Source of the DNA: Dehalococcoidia bacterium UBA7891
GTDB lineage: Bacteria; Chloroflexota; Dehalococcoidia; Lucifugimonadales; UBA826
Assembly (NCBI GenBank): GCA_002500485.1
Contig: DLRJ01000035.1
Coordinates: 1 to 33,308 of the forward strand
Direction: 5' to 3'
DNA length: 33,308 nucleotides
Under the pieces are notes generated by a model, which ran no database searches, was not told the origin of the DNA, and saw only the letters and a list, made by a program, of their open reading frames with translations. Shown here piece after piece: positions 25,080 to 33,161 of this stretch; the stretch's first letter is position 1, and every line of letters starts with the position of its first letter. The position numbers were made by a program, and so were the translations under genes.

Positions 25080-25883
25080 TTATCTTCCAAAGGAGTTTTG
25101 ACCTGCCGATGTGCCCCCATCAACCATGTAGACGCCACCATTACAGAAGCTGCTTTCATCGCTGGCTAGAAACATCATTAGTTTACCGACTTCCTCTGGT
25201 TCTCCATATCGTCTTAGGGGATTTCCTGCGGCCACGGCTTTCTGTGCTTCTTCAACTGTATTGAAGCCTTGTTTCCCTTCTGCCACTCTTTGTTCTTCAA
25301 TCGATCGCATCATTCGGGTTTGTATAGGAGCTGGATTAACTGTGTTTACACGAATACCCATGGATGAGCCTTCCATGGCAGCAGTACGCATCAGTCCTAT
25401 GACTGCGTGTTTTGATGTGGAATACGGGGCCATGCCTGCTGATCCCCTAACACCGGCTGTAGAGGAAGTGATTACAATACTCCCTCCAGCTCTTTCTTTC
25501 ATCACCGGCATTACATACTTTAAACCTAGCCACACCCCTTTGACGTTCACTTCAATGACCTTGTCAAACATTTCTACCGGGGTATCTATTATTGAATTAA
25601 CTTCGCCTTCAATTCCCGCATTAGCGATAAATATATCAATTCCACCATGGCGTTCTACAGTGGAATTAACAAATCGTTGTACCTGACCAGGGTCTGTGGT
25701 GTCAGCCGCGACATAGCTCACATTTTCGTCTCCAATGGATTGAACAACATCTTTCAGGGCCGATTCATTCAGATCAACTAGAACTACATGGGCGCCTTCC
25801 TCAGCGAAAAGTTTCCCTGCAGCTTTTCCAATACCTCCAGCACCACCTGTTATCACTGCAACTTTATCGGAAAGTCTTGCCAT
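25080..25883 (-). CDS. SDR-family NAD(P)-dependent oxidoreductase
   Basis: A 267-residue classical SDR. It has the cofactor loop ITGGAGGIGKA (residues 11-21), D37 after VVLV favouring NAD, NAG at 88-90, catalytic Ser at about 140, and YSTSK with Y154 and K158. The C-terminal region has FLASDESSFCNGGVYMVDGG, as in 3-oxoacyl reductase or sugar dehydrogenase relatives. GAGGTG lies six bases before the ATG. It is between an unknown 205-residue gene and an MFS exporter. The substrate is unknown. Confidence 0.92.
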   Translation of the reverse strand: MARLSDKVAVITGGAGGIGKAAGKLFAEEGAHVVLVDLNESALKDVVQSIGDENVSYVAADTTDPGQVQRFVNSTVERHGGIDIFIANAGIEGEVNSIIDTPVEMFDKVIEVNVKGVWLGLKYVMPVMKERAGGSIVITSSTAGVRGSAGMAPYSTSKHAVIGLMRTAAMEGSSMGIRVNTVNPAPIQTRMMRSIEEQRVAEGKQGFNTVEEAQKAVAAGNPLRRYGEPEEVGKLMMFLASDESSFCNGGVYMVDGGTSAGQNSFGR

Positions 25884-25931
25884 AAAGCACCTCTGGTTTG
25901 TGTTGTACTTCTTTTTTTTGCTACAGAATAA

Positions 25932-26549
25932 TTAAACTCTGTGGATGATTCGGTTGTTAGTTTGAAATCCGCTTGCGGTAAGTTCACTTACAGCATCTCT
26001 GTTTTTCTTATGATCAGGATCAGTGTTTATGGTTGATATATTACCTGCAAGTTCTTCCAATGTTTCTATTGGAGAAGTAATTCGTACAATGTCTAAATCA
26101 CTTGCCAGTGGTCGTGTTACCATCGGTTTCCTGTTGAACTTATCTCTCCATTCCAGAAGGGCTTCTATCAAAAGTTGTGACTGACCTCTTTTCGCTTTCA
26201 AATACCTGCGGTTGATGTATTGAGCTTTTGCTACATCTGTATTTTCTGGAGGTGCCAGAATTACCAGAGTCTGGTAGGTTACTTTTACCGAAAGTTCCTC
26301 AAGGGCCGTCAATCTTGATTGAGCTTCCGGGGAATTGAGTATAGAGGATTCCAACTCTGTTATTTCATCTAAAGTTAGCCCGGTAATAGCAGTGGTGACA
26401 TCTCTGCTTTCTCGATGAGATGAAGCACTTGTCACCGTAATGATTCCTGATTTCCCGGTGACCTCTAGCGATTTTTTTACCCCTTCAGACAGGATGAATT
26501 CCTTTCCTGGTAATGGCACTCTTCGGATTTCAATTAAGGCTGAAGTCAT
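25932..26549 (-). CDS. Unknown protein, possibly two dimeric alpha/beta-barrel-like units
   Basis: A 205-residue soluble protein that is not recognised. It shows two similar stretches in strand-helix order: about 1-98 (ALIEIRRVPLPGKE, then a helix, ITVTSASSHRE, LDEITELESSIL, VTYQTLVIL) and about 108-185 (QYINRRYLKAKRGQSQLLIEALLEWR, LDIVRITSPIETLEELAGN). Each resembles a NIPSNAP or stress-responsive dimeric alpha/beta barrel unit, so a fused pair is suspected but not proven. A near-perfect SD (AAGGAGGT) precedes the ATG, implying strong translation. It lies 48 bp before the SDR and is divergent from an LLM enzyme. Confidence 0.7.
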   Translation of the reverse strand: MTSALIEIRRVPLPGKEFILSEGVKKSLEVTGKSGIITVTSASSHRESRDVTTAITGLTLDEITELESSILNSPEAQSRLTALEELSVKVTYQTLVILAPPENTDVAKAQYINRRYLKAKRGQSQLLIEALLEWRDKFNRKPMVTRPLASDLDIVRITSPIETLEELAGNISTINTDPDHKKNRDAVSELTASGFQTNNRIIHRV

Positions 26550-26657
26550 TTAGACCTCCTTAGTTTATTAAATTTGATGAATTTGAGAGTGATTGTAATG
26601 AATTCGTTTACTTCTTACCAAATAAGAGATAAATACTAGATTAGAATCTCGCTTGAG

Positions 26658-26686
26658 TTGCCGGATTTGATTCATTAATCTATAAA
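26658..26686 (+). promoter_or_regulatory. Sigma70-type promoter for the LLM-amidohydrolase pair
   Basis: TTGCCG (26658-26663), 17-bp spacer, TATAAA (26681-26686), with a predicted start at about 26693 and the ATG at 26731. It lies in the divergent gap with the 205-residue gene. Confidence 0.5.
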
Positions 26687-26730
26687 TTGCAACGGATTAT
26701 CACTTTAGGGTGTAAAGGTATATTGAAGAT

Positions 26731-27738
26731 ATGAAGATGGAGTTCGGGGTACAAGTTAATTGTTACGAAACAGACTGGTCAGAAATTTCTAAAACAATTT
26801 TGGCGATGGAGAAAGGCAACTGGAATAGTCTGTGGTTTGCTGATCATTTTTTACCGCCGCATGCTTTAAGTTCAAAAGATGATCCAGTAGCTGCAGAAAA
26901 AGGAAATGCCTTTGAAGGATTTACTATCTTGGCTGCAGCGGCAGGTATGACTAGAAGGCTTAGACTTGGCCATTTAGTTTTAGGCAATACATATAGAAAT
27001 CCTGGTTTGGTCGCGAAAATGTCTACTACTTTGGATCAGGTCTCAGAAGGCAGATTTACGTTATCTTTGGGGGCAGCTTGGTATGAAAGGGAACATCTGG
27101 CTTATGGGTGGCCTTTTCCTTCCATGAAGGAGCGTTCTGACAGATTTGAAGAAGCCTGTGAGTTGATCAGGCTATTATTGACATCGAAAATCCCTGTTGA
27201 TTACAGGGGTAAATATTATCAATTGGAACAGGCTCCGATGTCGCCTGGATGTTATCAAGAACCACATTTACCGATACTGGTGGGTGGTACTGGGGAAAAA
27301 AGAACATTACTGACTTTAGCTAAATATGGGGATGTCTTTAACTTGGACGGTTGGTCGGGTAGGGGAATGTCTATGGATCTGTATAGGCATAAGGTCTCTG
27401 TTTTGGAAAGCCATTGTGAAAAAGTAGGTCGAGACCCAGACGAAATAAAGAAAACTTTGCTCATGCCTATCAAAATCACAAATGATTCCAAAGAAGCGAG
27501 GAATTTTGTTCGGAAATTAGGTTACCGCTCATCTGACCCTGCACATGGCAATTACGGAGGTAAATTGGTTGAAGCGGAAGAAAGTGGCTCTGTAGCAGGA
27601 AGTCTGGATTATGTCATTGAGAGAATTGAAGAATTTGCTAACGAAGGAGTGACGGAAATCATGTTTGGAGGTATGGAAACAGGGGATGTTGATACCCTGG
27701 AAATGTTGGACGATGAGATTGTTAGCCACTTTTTATAG
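26731..27738 (+). CDS. LLM-class F420-dependent oxidoreductase
   Basis: A 335-residue luciferase-like TIM barrel of the F420-dependent type. Segments are FGVQVNCYETDW, WNSLWFADHFLPP, RRLRLGHLVLGNTYRNPGLVAK, DQVSEGRFTLSLGAAWYEREH, and LPILVGGTGEKRTLLTLAKYGD. It has the Asn/Thr-rich cofactor region at about residues 88-112. AAAGG lies 12 bases before the ATG. It is 37 bp upstream of the amidohydrolase and likely co-transcribed, suggesting oxidation of an N-heterocycle or similar compound followed by hydrolysis (inference). Other loci of this class in the window are at 5809, 6856, 8394 and 11724. Confidence 0.88.
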   Translation: MKMEFGVQVNCYETDWSEISKTILAMEKGNWNSLWFADHFLPPHALSSKDDPVAAEKGNAFEGFTILAAAAGMTRRLRLGHLVLGNTYRNPGLVAKMSTTLDQVSEGRFTLSLGAAWYEREHLAYGWPFPSMKERSDRFEEACELIRLLLTSKIPVDYRGKYYQLEQAPMSPGCYQEPHLPILVGGTGEKRTLLTLAKYGDVFNLDGWSGRGMSMDLYRHKVSVLESHCEKVGRDPDEIKKTLLMPIKITNDSKEARNFVRKLGYRSSDPAHGNYGGKLVEAEESGSVAGSLDYVIERIEEFANEGVTEIMFGGMETGDVDTLEMLDDEIVSHFL

Positions 27739-27775
27739 AGAAAAGGTTCTATTGAGGTAACTATGGAGATTGGAT

Positions 27776-29146
27776 ATGCAGGTTAATAGAATTCTTATAA
27801 AAGATGCGGCCTATGTTATTACCATGGACGAGAAAAGACGGATTATTAGTGGTGGCAGTATATTGATCGAAAATGATCGAATCGCAGCTGTAGATAAAAC
27901 AATTGATGTTTCTCAAGTCGATGTTGATTCAGTAATTGAAGCCAAAGACATGGTAATAACACCTGGATTCATAAATGGCCATTGCCATATAAGTTACGCA
28001 CATGCGACTCGAGGGATATTTCCAGACGACCTTGGAGATGATTATCTTGTTAATGTATTTCGTCTACAAGATTCAATGACAGCAGATGAAGAGTTGTGGA
28101 CTTCACTCTTAGCCATCACTGAATTATTGAGTTACGGCACCACCACTATTATGGACCCAGGGAGTACCAAAAGTGTTGATGTATGTCTGGATGCCTATGA
28201 AAGATCCGGAATACGAATGATTACTGGTGTTCAGTTAACCGACACAGGAAACCCCTATCGGATGACAGTATATTCCCACGATCAAGCCTTGCGAGTCACA
28301 GAATCATTTATATCTCAATACAATGGTGCACTTGATGGAAGACTCTATGCTTGGGCCATGCCCTTTTCTCCAGAATATGTTGCAGGGGAACTGTTGGGTG
28401 AGTTAAAGGTCTTGTCGGACCAATTTAACGTCGGTTGTACTCTACACGTAAATAAGGCCGGCAGCTCTATGCCTGATGGTATTGATGAACCTCCTATTAT
28501 TGCCTTGGAAAGATATGGGTTTGTAGGAAGTAATGTGACTCTTGCTCATTGTGTTGGATTGTCTGATGAGGAAATTAATTGTCTTGCATCTACCAATACG
28601 GCTTTAATTACATGTCCAACGAATGTGGTAAAAAATGGCGGTGGTTATGGTCAGAACTTTCCCTTGGCTGAATTAATAAAAGCTAAAGTGCGAGTTGGCA
28701 TAGGAACTGATGCTGGGAATAATTCCAATTTATTAGAAACTAACCGGGCAATGTATTTAGCAGCTGTCCTTATAAAAGACGCAACTGGTGATCCTGCTCA
28801 AATTCCAGCCGAAAAGGCTCTGGAATTAGCCACTATCGATGGGGCAAAGGCCTTGGGGTTGGAATCTCAAATCGGGTCCCTTGAGGTTGGTAAGAAGGCG
28901 GATATAGTGATGTACGATACATTGAGACCTGAGTGGCAATCACTTTTCAATCCTGTGAATAGTCTTGTGTACAATGCTGACGGTAGAAGCGTGAAAACGG
29001 TATTAGTGGATGGGCGGGTTCTAATAGAGGATTACGTACCTAGATTCGTTGACACTGAAAAGTTAATACGAAGAGTGCAGGCATTCGGGTCAGATATGAT
29101 GAAACGGAATAATGTGTCCTTTCCTCCAAAGTGGCCGATGATTTAG
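27776..29146 (+). CDS. Amidohydrolase superfamily protein (TRZ/ATZ/SsnA-type)
   Basis: A 456-residue amidohydrolase with N- and C-terminal beta-sandwich segments around a TIM barrel. Metal ligands are H69 and H71 (NGHCHISY), H224 (LHVNKAG), and D302 (GTDAGNNSN); H258 (LAHCVGL) also fits the family. The position three residues after H224 is usually Glu, the general acid/base in AtzA and TrzN, but is K227 here. The ATG at 27776 is set by GGAG seven bases upstream. The family deaminates or dechlorinates triazines, nucleobases and formyl-amino compounds. The Lys makes the reaction uncertain. Confidence 0.87.
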   Translation: MQVNRILIKDAAYVITMDEKRRIISGGSILIENDRIAAVDKTIDVSQVDVDSVIEAKDMVITPGFINGHCHISYAHATRGIFPDDLGDDYLVNVFRLQDSMTADEELWTSLLAITELLSYGTTTIMDPGSTKSVDVCLDAYERSGIRMITGVQLTDTGNPYRMTVYSHDQALRVTESFISQYNGALDGRLYAWAMPFSPEYVAGELLGELKVLSDQFNVGCTLHVNKAGSSMPDGIDEPPIIALERYGFVGSNVTLAHCVGLSDEEINCLASTNTALITCPTNVVKNGGGYGQNFPLAELIKAKVRVGIGTDAGNNSNLLETNRAMYLAAVLIKDATGDPAQIPAEKALELATIDGAKALGLESQIGSLEVGKKADIVMYDTLRPEWQSLFNPVNSLVYNADGRSVKTVLVDGRVLIEDYVPRFVDTEKLIRRVQAFGSDMMKRNNVSFPPKWPMI

Positions 29147-29152
29147 AAGCTT

Positions 29153-30109
29153 TCAGTAGCTCCCATATTTGTAAGGGATATCTTCTGGGGTTTGTGCTTT
29201 AATCCACGCCGGCCGTAGATTTCCGATAATAGACTCTATCTCAGAGAGGTCTGTGGAAGTAAGTTTCCATGTTGCCGCCTTGGCAGCATTTTCAACTTGG
29301 GCTACTGATTTCATTCCTACTATGGCTGATGTTATGGCTGAATTAGCCAAGGTCCATGCGATTGCTAATTGTATTAAGTCTCTTCCATTATTTTTGGACC
29401 ATTCTTCTAAATTTTGTGTCACTTTATATATCGTTTCAAAAAGATCACCTTGGAAAAAATTGAACAATCTTCTTTCGTCATCCGTAGCGAAAATGTGACC
29501 CGGTTTGTAACTGCCACCTAATAGACCTTTGGCTAAAACCGAATGGGGAATGACGCCTATTTCGTTTTTCTCACAAAAAGCCAATGTAGGGTCTTCCTGT
29601 CGAAAGAGCAGATTATATCGAGGTTGTGAGCTGACAATCGGACCATATCCCATCGCTTCATCTGTTTGTCCTGATGTGAAATTAGATAGACCAATATGGC
29701 GGATTTTCCCTTCTTCCTTCAAATCATTCAAGATTTCCATAGTGTTTTCAATAGGCCATTTGGGTTGTGGAGTGTGCAGTTGGTAAAGATCGATGTATTC
29801 GGTGTTTAATGCAGAAAGACTGTTTTCTAGTGCGTTACGAATATGTGATTCAGAATGGTCCGGACCAGAGAGTTTGGTCGCCAATATTACCGAATCTCGC
29901 CGGCTTTTTAAAGCTTGTCCGAGAACCGACTCGCTAGTCTGATATCCCTCAGCAGTATCGATAAAGGCAATGCCGGCATTTATTGCAGCGTGGATAGTCT
30001 TAACAGCTTCTTGGGGGTCGACTCTTCCCATGCCACCGCCAATTGGCCAGGCACCAAAACATACCGTGGAGACTTTTAAATCAGATTTTCCTAATACTCT
30101 TGTTTCCAT
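29153..30109 (-). CDS. Aldo/keto reductase
   Basis: A 318-residue AKR. The tetrad is D51, Y56 (IDTAEGYQTSESVLG), K79 (ATKLSG) and H112 (DLYQLHTPQ). The segment IRHIGLSNFTSGQ and the C-terminal cofactor region (SAIVGMKSVAQVENAAKA) fit NADPH-using AKRs of the YajO or general stress type. The gene begins five bases after the stop of the serine hydrolase, so it is surely co-transcribed; no clear SD is seen, consistent with translational coupling. It reduces aldehydes or ketones of unknown identity. Confidence 0.92.
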   Translation of the reverse strand: METRVLGKSDLKVSTVCFGAWPIGGGMGRVDPQEAVKTIHAAINAGIAFIDTAEGYQTSESVLGQALKSRRDSVILATKLSGPDHSESHIRNALENSLSALNTEYIDLYQLHTPQPKWPIENTMEILNDLKEEGKIRHIGLSNFTSGQTDEAMGYGPIVSSQPRYNLLFRQEDPTLAFCEKNEIGVIPHSVLAKGLLGGSYKPGHIFATDDERRLFNFFQGDLFETIYKVTQNLEEWSKNNGRDLIQLAIAWTLANSAITSAIVGMKSVAQVENAAKAATWKLTSTDLSEIESIIGNLRPAWIKAQTPEDIPYKYGSY

Positions 30110-30114
30110 TTTTT

Positions 30115-30960
30115 CTATAACGGTAGGGTTTTTGGCAACCCTAGTCCAAATTCATTCGTTTCTTCCACAATTGTCATAAACTTGTGGATGGTTCTAGCAA
30201 GATCGATAAGAAAACCTTCCTGGGCTATTGAATCGACCATGGAAAACTTGCTCATTATGGAGACTGCATACGGGTTATTTGGTAAATAGACGATGCCTGT
30301 GTCGCCGCGAACCTTGTCCATGCCTCCTGGTTTATTCGCCACCACCACCTTAGACCCAATGGCTTTATTCAGATAAGCGGATTTTGGTTTGCTCATGATT
30401 CTTAAGACTTGGGCAGATACTTTTGGAGTAGGCTTTCTGTTATGCAAGTGATCCATTAGCATGATTAATTCGTTCGGAGTAGAAACATTTTCATCACCCC
30501 TGTTTATTGCCTCAGGATCCATCATTTTGCGTCTGAGCTTGGTTTTAGATAATCCCATGTCTCGAATTAGATCATTAATTTCTTCAATTCCTGCAATGTC
30601 TATGCAGGTGTTGGTAGCAGTGTTATCTGATGCAAGCATCATGAGTATAGCGACGTCCAAAACAGTAAATTCGGGATCATTCTCCAGAAAATGAATGACC
30701 CCACTTCCAGCTCCGTACATGTCCTGAGTAAACCGAATTCTTTTGGATAAGTCTATTTCGCCTTCTTCTTGCAAGGAAAACAGCTTTGCTAACACAGGTA
30801 TCTTTATTGTTGATGCTGTAGGAAATATCTCATCTCCATTAATGGAAATGCTCTTTTCGCCTGTGAGACTTTTTACCGCTAACCCTGCTACCCCGTCAAA
30901 ACTGGTAATTTTATCTTTTAAAATGGTTTCTAATTGTTTCCACAGAGAATCCCTGCTCAT
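30115..30960 (-). CDS. Class A beta-lactamase-fold serine hydrolase, no signal peptide
   Basis: A 281-residue serine hydrolase with class A beta-lactamase motifs: STIK (S50, K53), SDN (S111-N113), an omega-loop region with E150 in MMDPEAINRGDEN, and KPGG (K210) in place of KTG. The N-terminus (MSRDSLWKQLETILKDK) has no signal peptide, so the protein is probably cytosolic and not a periplasmic drug-hydrolysing enzyme. It may act on another amide or ester. AGAGGAA precedes the ATG. It is followed at five bases by the aldo/keto reductase. Confidence 0.85.
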   Translation of the reverse strand: MSRDSLWKQLETILKDKITSFDGVAGLAVKSLTGEKSISINGDEIFPTASTIKIPVLAKLFSLQEEGEIDLSKRIRFTQDMYGAGSGVIHFLENDPEFTVLDVAILMMLASDNTATNTCIDIAGIEEINDLIRDMGLSKTKLRRKMMDPEAINRGDENVSTPNELIMLMDHLHNRKPTPKVSAQVLRIMSKPKSAYLNKAIGSKVVVANKPGGMDKVRGDTGIVYLPNNPYAVSIMSKFSMVDSIAQEGFLIDLARTIHKFMTIVEETNEFGLGLPKTLPL

Positions 30961-30996
30961 TTAATTCCTCTTTTAAATTTCAATGATATATAAAAT

Positions 30997-31025
30997 TTTA
31001 AAGGATATGGGCTAATACGTATAAT
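30997..31025 (+). promoter_or_regulatory. Sigma70-type promoter for the third aldolase
   Basis: TTTAAA (30997-31002), 17-bp spacer, TATAAT (31020-31025). Transcription would start near 31032, about 49 nt before the ATG at 31081. Confidence 0.6.
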
Positions 31026-31080
31026 CGGACACGATATGCAATATGAATCTATTCTTGGAGTTTGAATTGAGAGGTACAAA

Positions 31081-31848
31081 ATGTTTAGGAACGAAATGAA
31101 AAGAGATCTGGAAAAGGGTAAAAAGGTATATGGCACTATGCTTCAAGAGATGGTGAACCCTACAGCGGCTCAAATTTTTAAACGAGCCGGATTTGATTTT
31201 TTTATGGTTGATTGTGAACATAGTCCATACGATCAAGGAAGTGTTAGGGAAATTTTAAGGGTTGCTCGGCTGGAAGAAATTTGTCCTTTAGTCCGGATTA
31301 GAAACCTTGATTATAGTCTTGCGGCTGGCTATCTAGATGCAGGAGCTATGGGGTTGATGCTGCCACGGGTAGAGAATGTCACCGACACAGAAACATTAGT
31401 TAGTTTTATGAAGTATCCACCCGAAGGGATTAGAGGTCTATCCGGGGATGCTCCGCACTCTGACTACAGGTTTGGAGATCTTGTTGAATTTATCGAAATT
31501 CAGAATCAAGATACAGTGGCTATTGCTCAAATAGAAAGAAAGGCCGCAATCGAAAATTTGGAAGAAATACTTTCGGTGACTGGGATAGATGTGGCTCTTG
31601 TTGGACCTGAGGATTTATCTCTATCGTATGGAGTACCCGGCCAGACCTCTCACCCCACTGTGGTTAATGCCATTCAAAAAGTTATAGATATTTCAGTAAA
31701 ACTCGGAGTCGCACCGGGTATACATATGGGGAATATAGAAAAACTTACTGAGTGGAAAGAAAAAGGAATGCAGGTAATTATGTACAACTCGGACCTTGGA
31801 TTCCTGATTGAAGGTGCAGAAGAAGGGATAAAGGCTTTGAAAAATTAA
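31081..31848 (+). CDS. HpcH/HpaI family aldolase (third paralogue)
   Basis: A 255-residue aldolase-type TIM barrel and the most canonical of the three here. It has the active-site DCEHSP (H47), R72 in LVRIR, E152 in IAQIERK, and D178 in GPEDLS. It would cleave a hydroxy-oxo acid to pyruvate plus an aldehyde. GAGAGG lies six bases before the ATG. It has its own good promoter and stands alone between the serine hydrolase (divergent) and the epoxide hydrolase (convergent), unlike the other two paralogues, which sit in operons. Confidence 0.9.
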   Translation: MFRNEMKRDLEKGKKVYGTMLQEMVNPTAAQIFKRAGFDFFMVDCEHSPYDQGSVREILRVARLEEICPLVRIRNLDYSLAAGYLDAGAMGLMLPRVENVTDTETLVSFMKYPPEGIRGLSGDAPHSDYRFGDLVEFIEIQNQDTVAIAQIERKAAIENLEEILSVTGIDVALVGPEDLSLSYGVPGQTSHPTVVNAIQKVIDISVKLGVAPGIHMGNIEKLTEWKEKGMQVIMYNSDLGFLIEGAEEGIKALKN

Positions 31849-31968
31849 TATAGCTGATCATGGATTTGATATAAGTAGACCAGTGGAAACTTCCACTTCC
31901 ATAGCCTGATCGATTATTTTTGTCCTGTGTCATGAGGTTGTGAAAGCAATGTAGGTCCCGGATGGAAG

Positions 31969-33129
31969 CTAATCAATCCCACCTAAAAAATCTAAGAGGA
32001 GTTTGAGTACACTTTCGGGTTGTTCTTGTTGTACCCAATGTCCAGCATTATCCACTAATTGAATTTCACCCATATGGGTGCAGACCTCATTTTTCATTTT
32101 ATTGATTGCACCGGGCCTCTGGAATATTCCCCAATCTTGCTTACCGGCGATAAACATGGCAGGTTTTGATATTTTCATCCCTGAAAAAAGTTCTAAGTTT
32201 CCCCGGTTCCCGCTACTTCCCCCGGATCGGTACCAGTTTAGACCTCCCTGAAATCCTGTTCGTTTGTACTCTGAGACATAGACTTTCAGCTCTTCTTCAG
32301 TTAACCATTCGCAGGTATTTATTTCCTCAGAAGTTGGCATATGTTTTCCTACGGCCTCTGGCATTGTGTCATCCAAATCCATAATGTAATAAGTTGGCAT
32401 CTTGGCCAACTGTTCCGCTGTCCAAGAACACAGCGGGAAAGGCTTATTTTCCTTCCAATCAGCACTTTTATGATGGTAATAGGCCCTTATAAAGGTCGGT
32501 AATCCTTTTTCCGAATCCATAATGTCAGAATTGGCCTCGCGGGTCCGATAGTAATCCTGGTAGTGTTTTCTAGGCCTTTTAAGATTAGCTAATTCTGCAG
32601 CGATGTCGGCTACCGGGTCCTTGGTTGTAGTCAGGTTTTTCAAAGTGTTCAAAGGTATGTTAGGTGCGCCTGTGAAAGGAGCACTCATCATAACAACAGA
32701 TTCGTATATATCAGGCCTTATCAGAGCTGACCAACCCGCAACACCGGCACCAGAATCGTGACCTATAACACTTTTGACTTTTTCATAACCTAGTGCAGAA
32801 ACCAAACCCAACATGTCTCGTACAAGATTGTTTTGGTAATAGGAAGAAAGATCCGAAACGTATGAATTGTTCCATCCAGTAGTTGCGCCAAATCCCCTTT
32901 GATCTGGTGCTACTACGTGGTAGCCAGATTTTGATAGAGGTAGAATCATTTTTCTCCAGCTATAAGATAATTCCGGAAATCCATGGAGCAATAGTAGGAG
33001 GGGATTGTTTTTGTTTTCAAAACCTGCCTCGAGATAATGAATATCAAGACCATTGACGCCTCGGCAGACCCGTGATCTTATCTGATCAGACAGGGTACCG
33101 GCCCCATAATCTTTTGTATTATGTGTCAT
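31969..33129 (-). CDS. Epoxide hydrolase-like alpha/beta hydrolase
   Basis: A 386-residue alpha/beta hydrolase. It has the oxyanion motif HGFPE (49-53), PDQRGFG, the nucleophile D125 in GHDSGAGVAG, a large lid (about 150-300) with several tyrosines including one in LNWYR, and the base H at about 364 in NAGHWVQQE. The HGFPE and GHDSGA motifs are those of epoxide hydrolases, which open epoxides to diols; fluoroacetate dehalogenases share the fold and cannot be excluded. CAGGAAT precedes the ATG. It follows the asparaginase gene by 32 bp and may share its transcript. Confidence 0.85.
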   Translation of the reverse strand: MTHNTKDYGAGTLSDQIRSRVCRGVNGLDIHYLEAGFENKNNPLLLLLHGFPELSYSWRKMILPLSKSGYHVVAPDQRGFGATTGWNNSYVSDLSSYYQNNLVRDMLGLVSALGYEKVKSVIGHDSGAGVAGWSALIRPDIYESVVMMSAPFTGAPNIPLNTLKNLTTTKDPVADIAAELANLKRPRKHYQDYYRTREANSDIMDSEKGLPTFIRAYYHHKSADWKENKPFPLCSWTAEQLAKMPTYYIMDLDDTMPEAVGKHMPTSEEINTCEWLTEEELKVYVSEYKRTGFQGGLNWYRSGGSSGNRGNLELFSGMKISKPAMFIAGKQDWGIFQRPGAINKMKNEVCTHMGEIQLVDNAGHWVQQEQPESVLKLLLDFLGGID

Positions 33130-33161
33130 ATCTATTCCTGTTTTGGTTGAAGTTATGACTA

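Noticed and set aside
30124..30143. Inverted repeat TAGGGTT-6-AACCCTA at the end of the beta-lactamase-fold gene
   Set aside because: It lies inside coding sequence, has no T tract on either strand, and the next gene starts right after it, so it is not a terminator.
31882..31897. Inverted repeat AGTGGAA-AC-TTCCACT between convergent aldolase and epoxide hydrolase genes
   Set aside because: The loop is too short without opening a pair, and the nearest T run is about 20 bases away. The evidence for a terminator is too weak.
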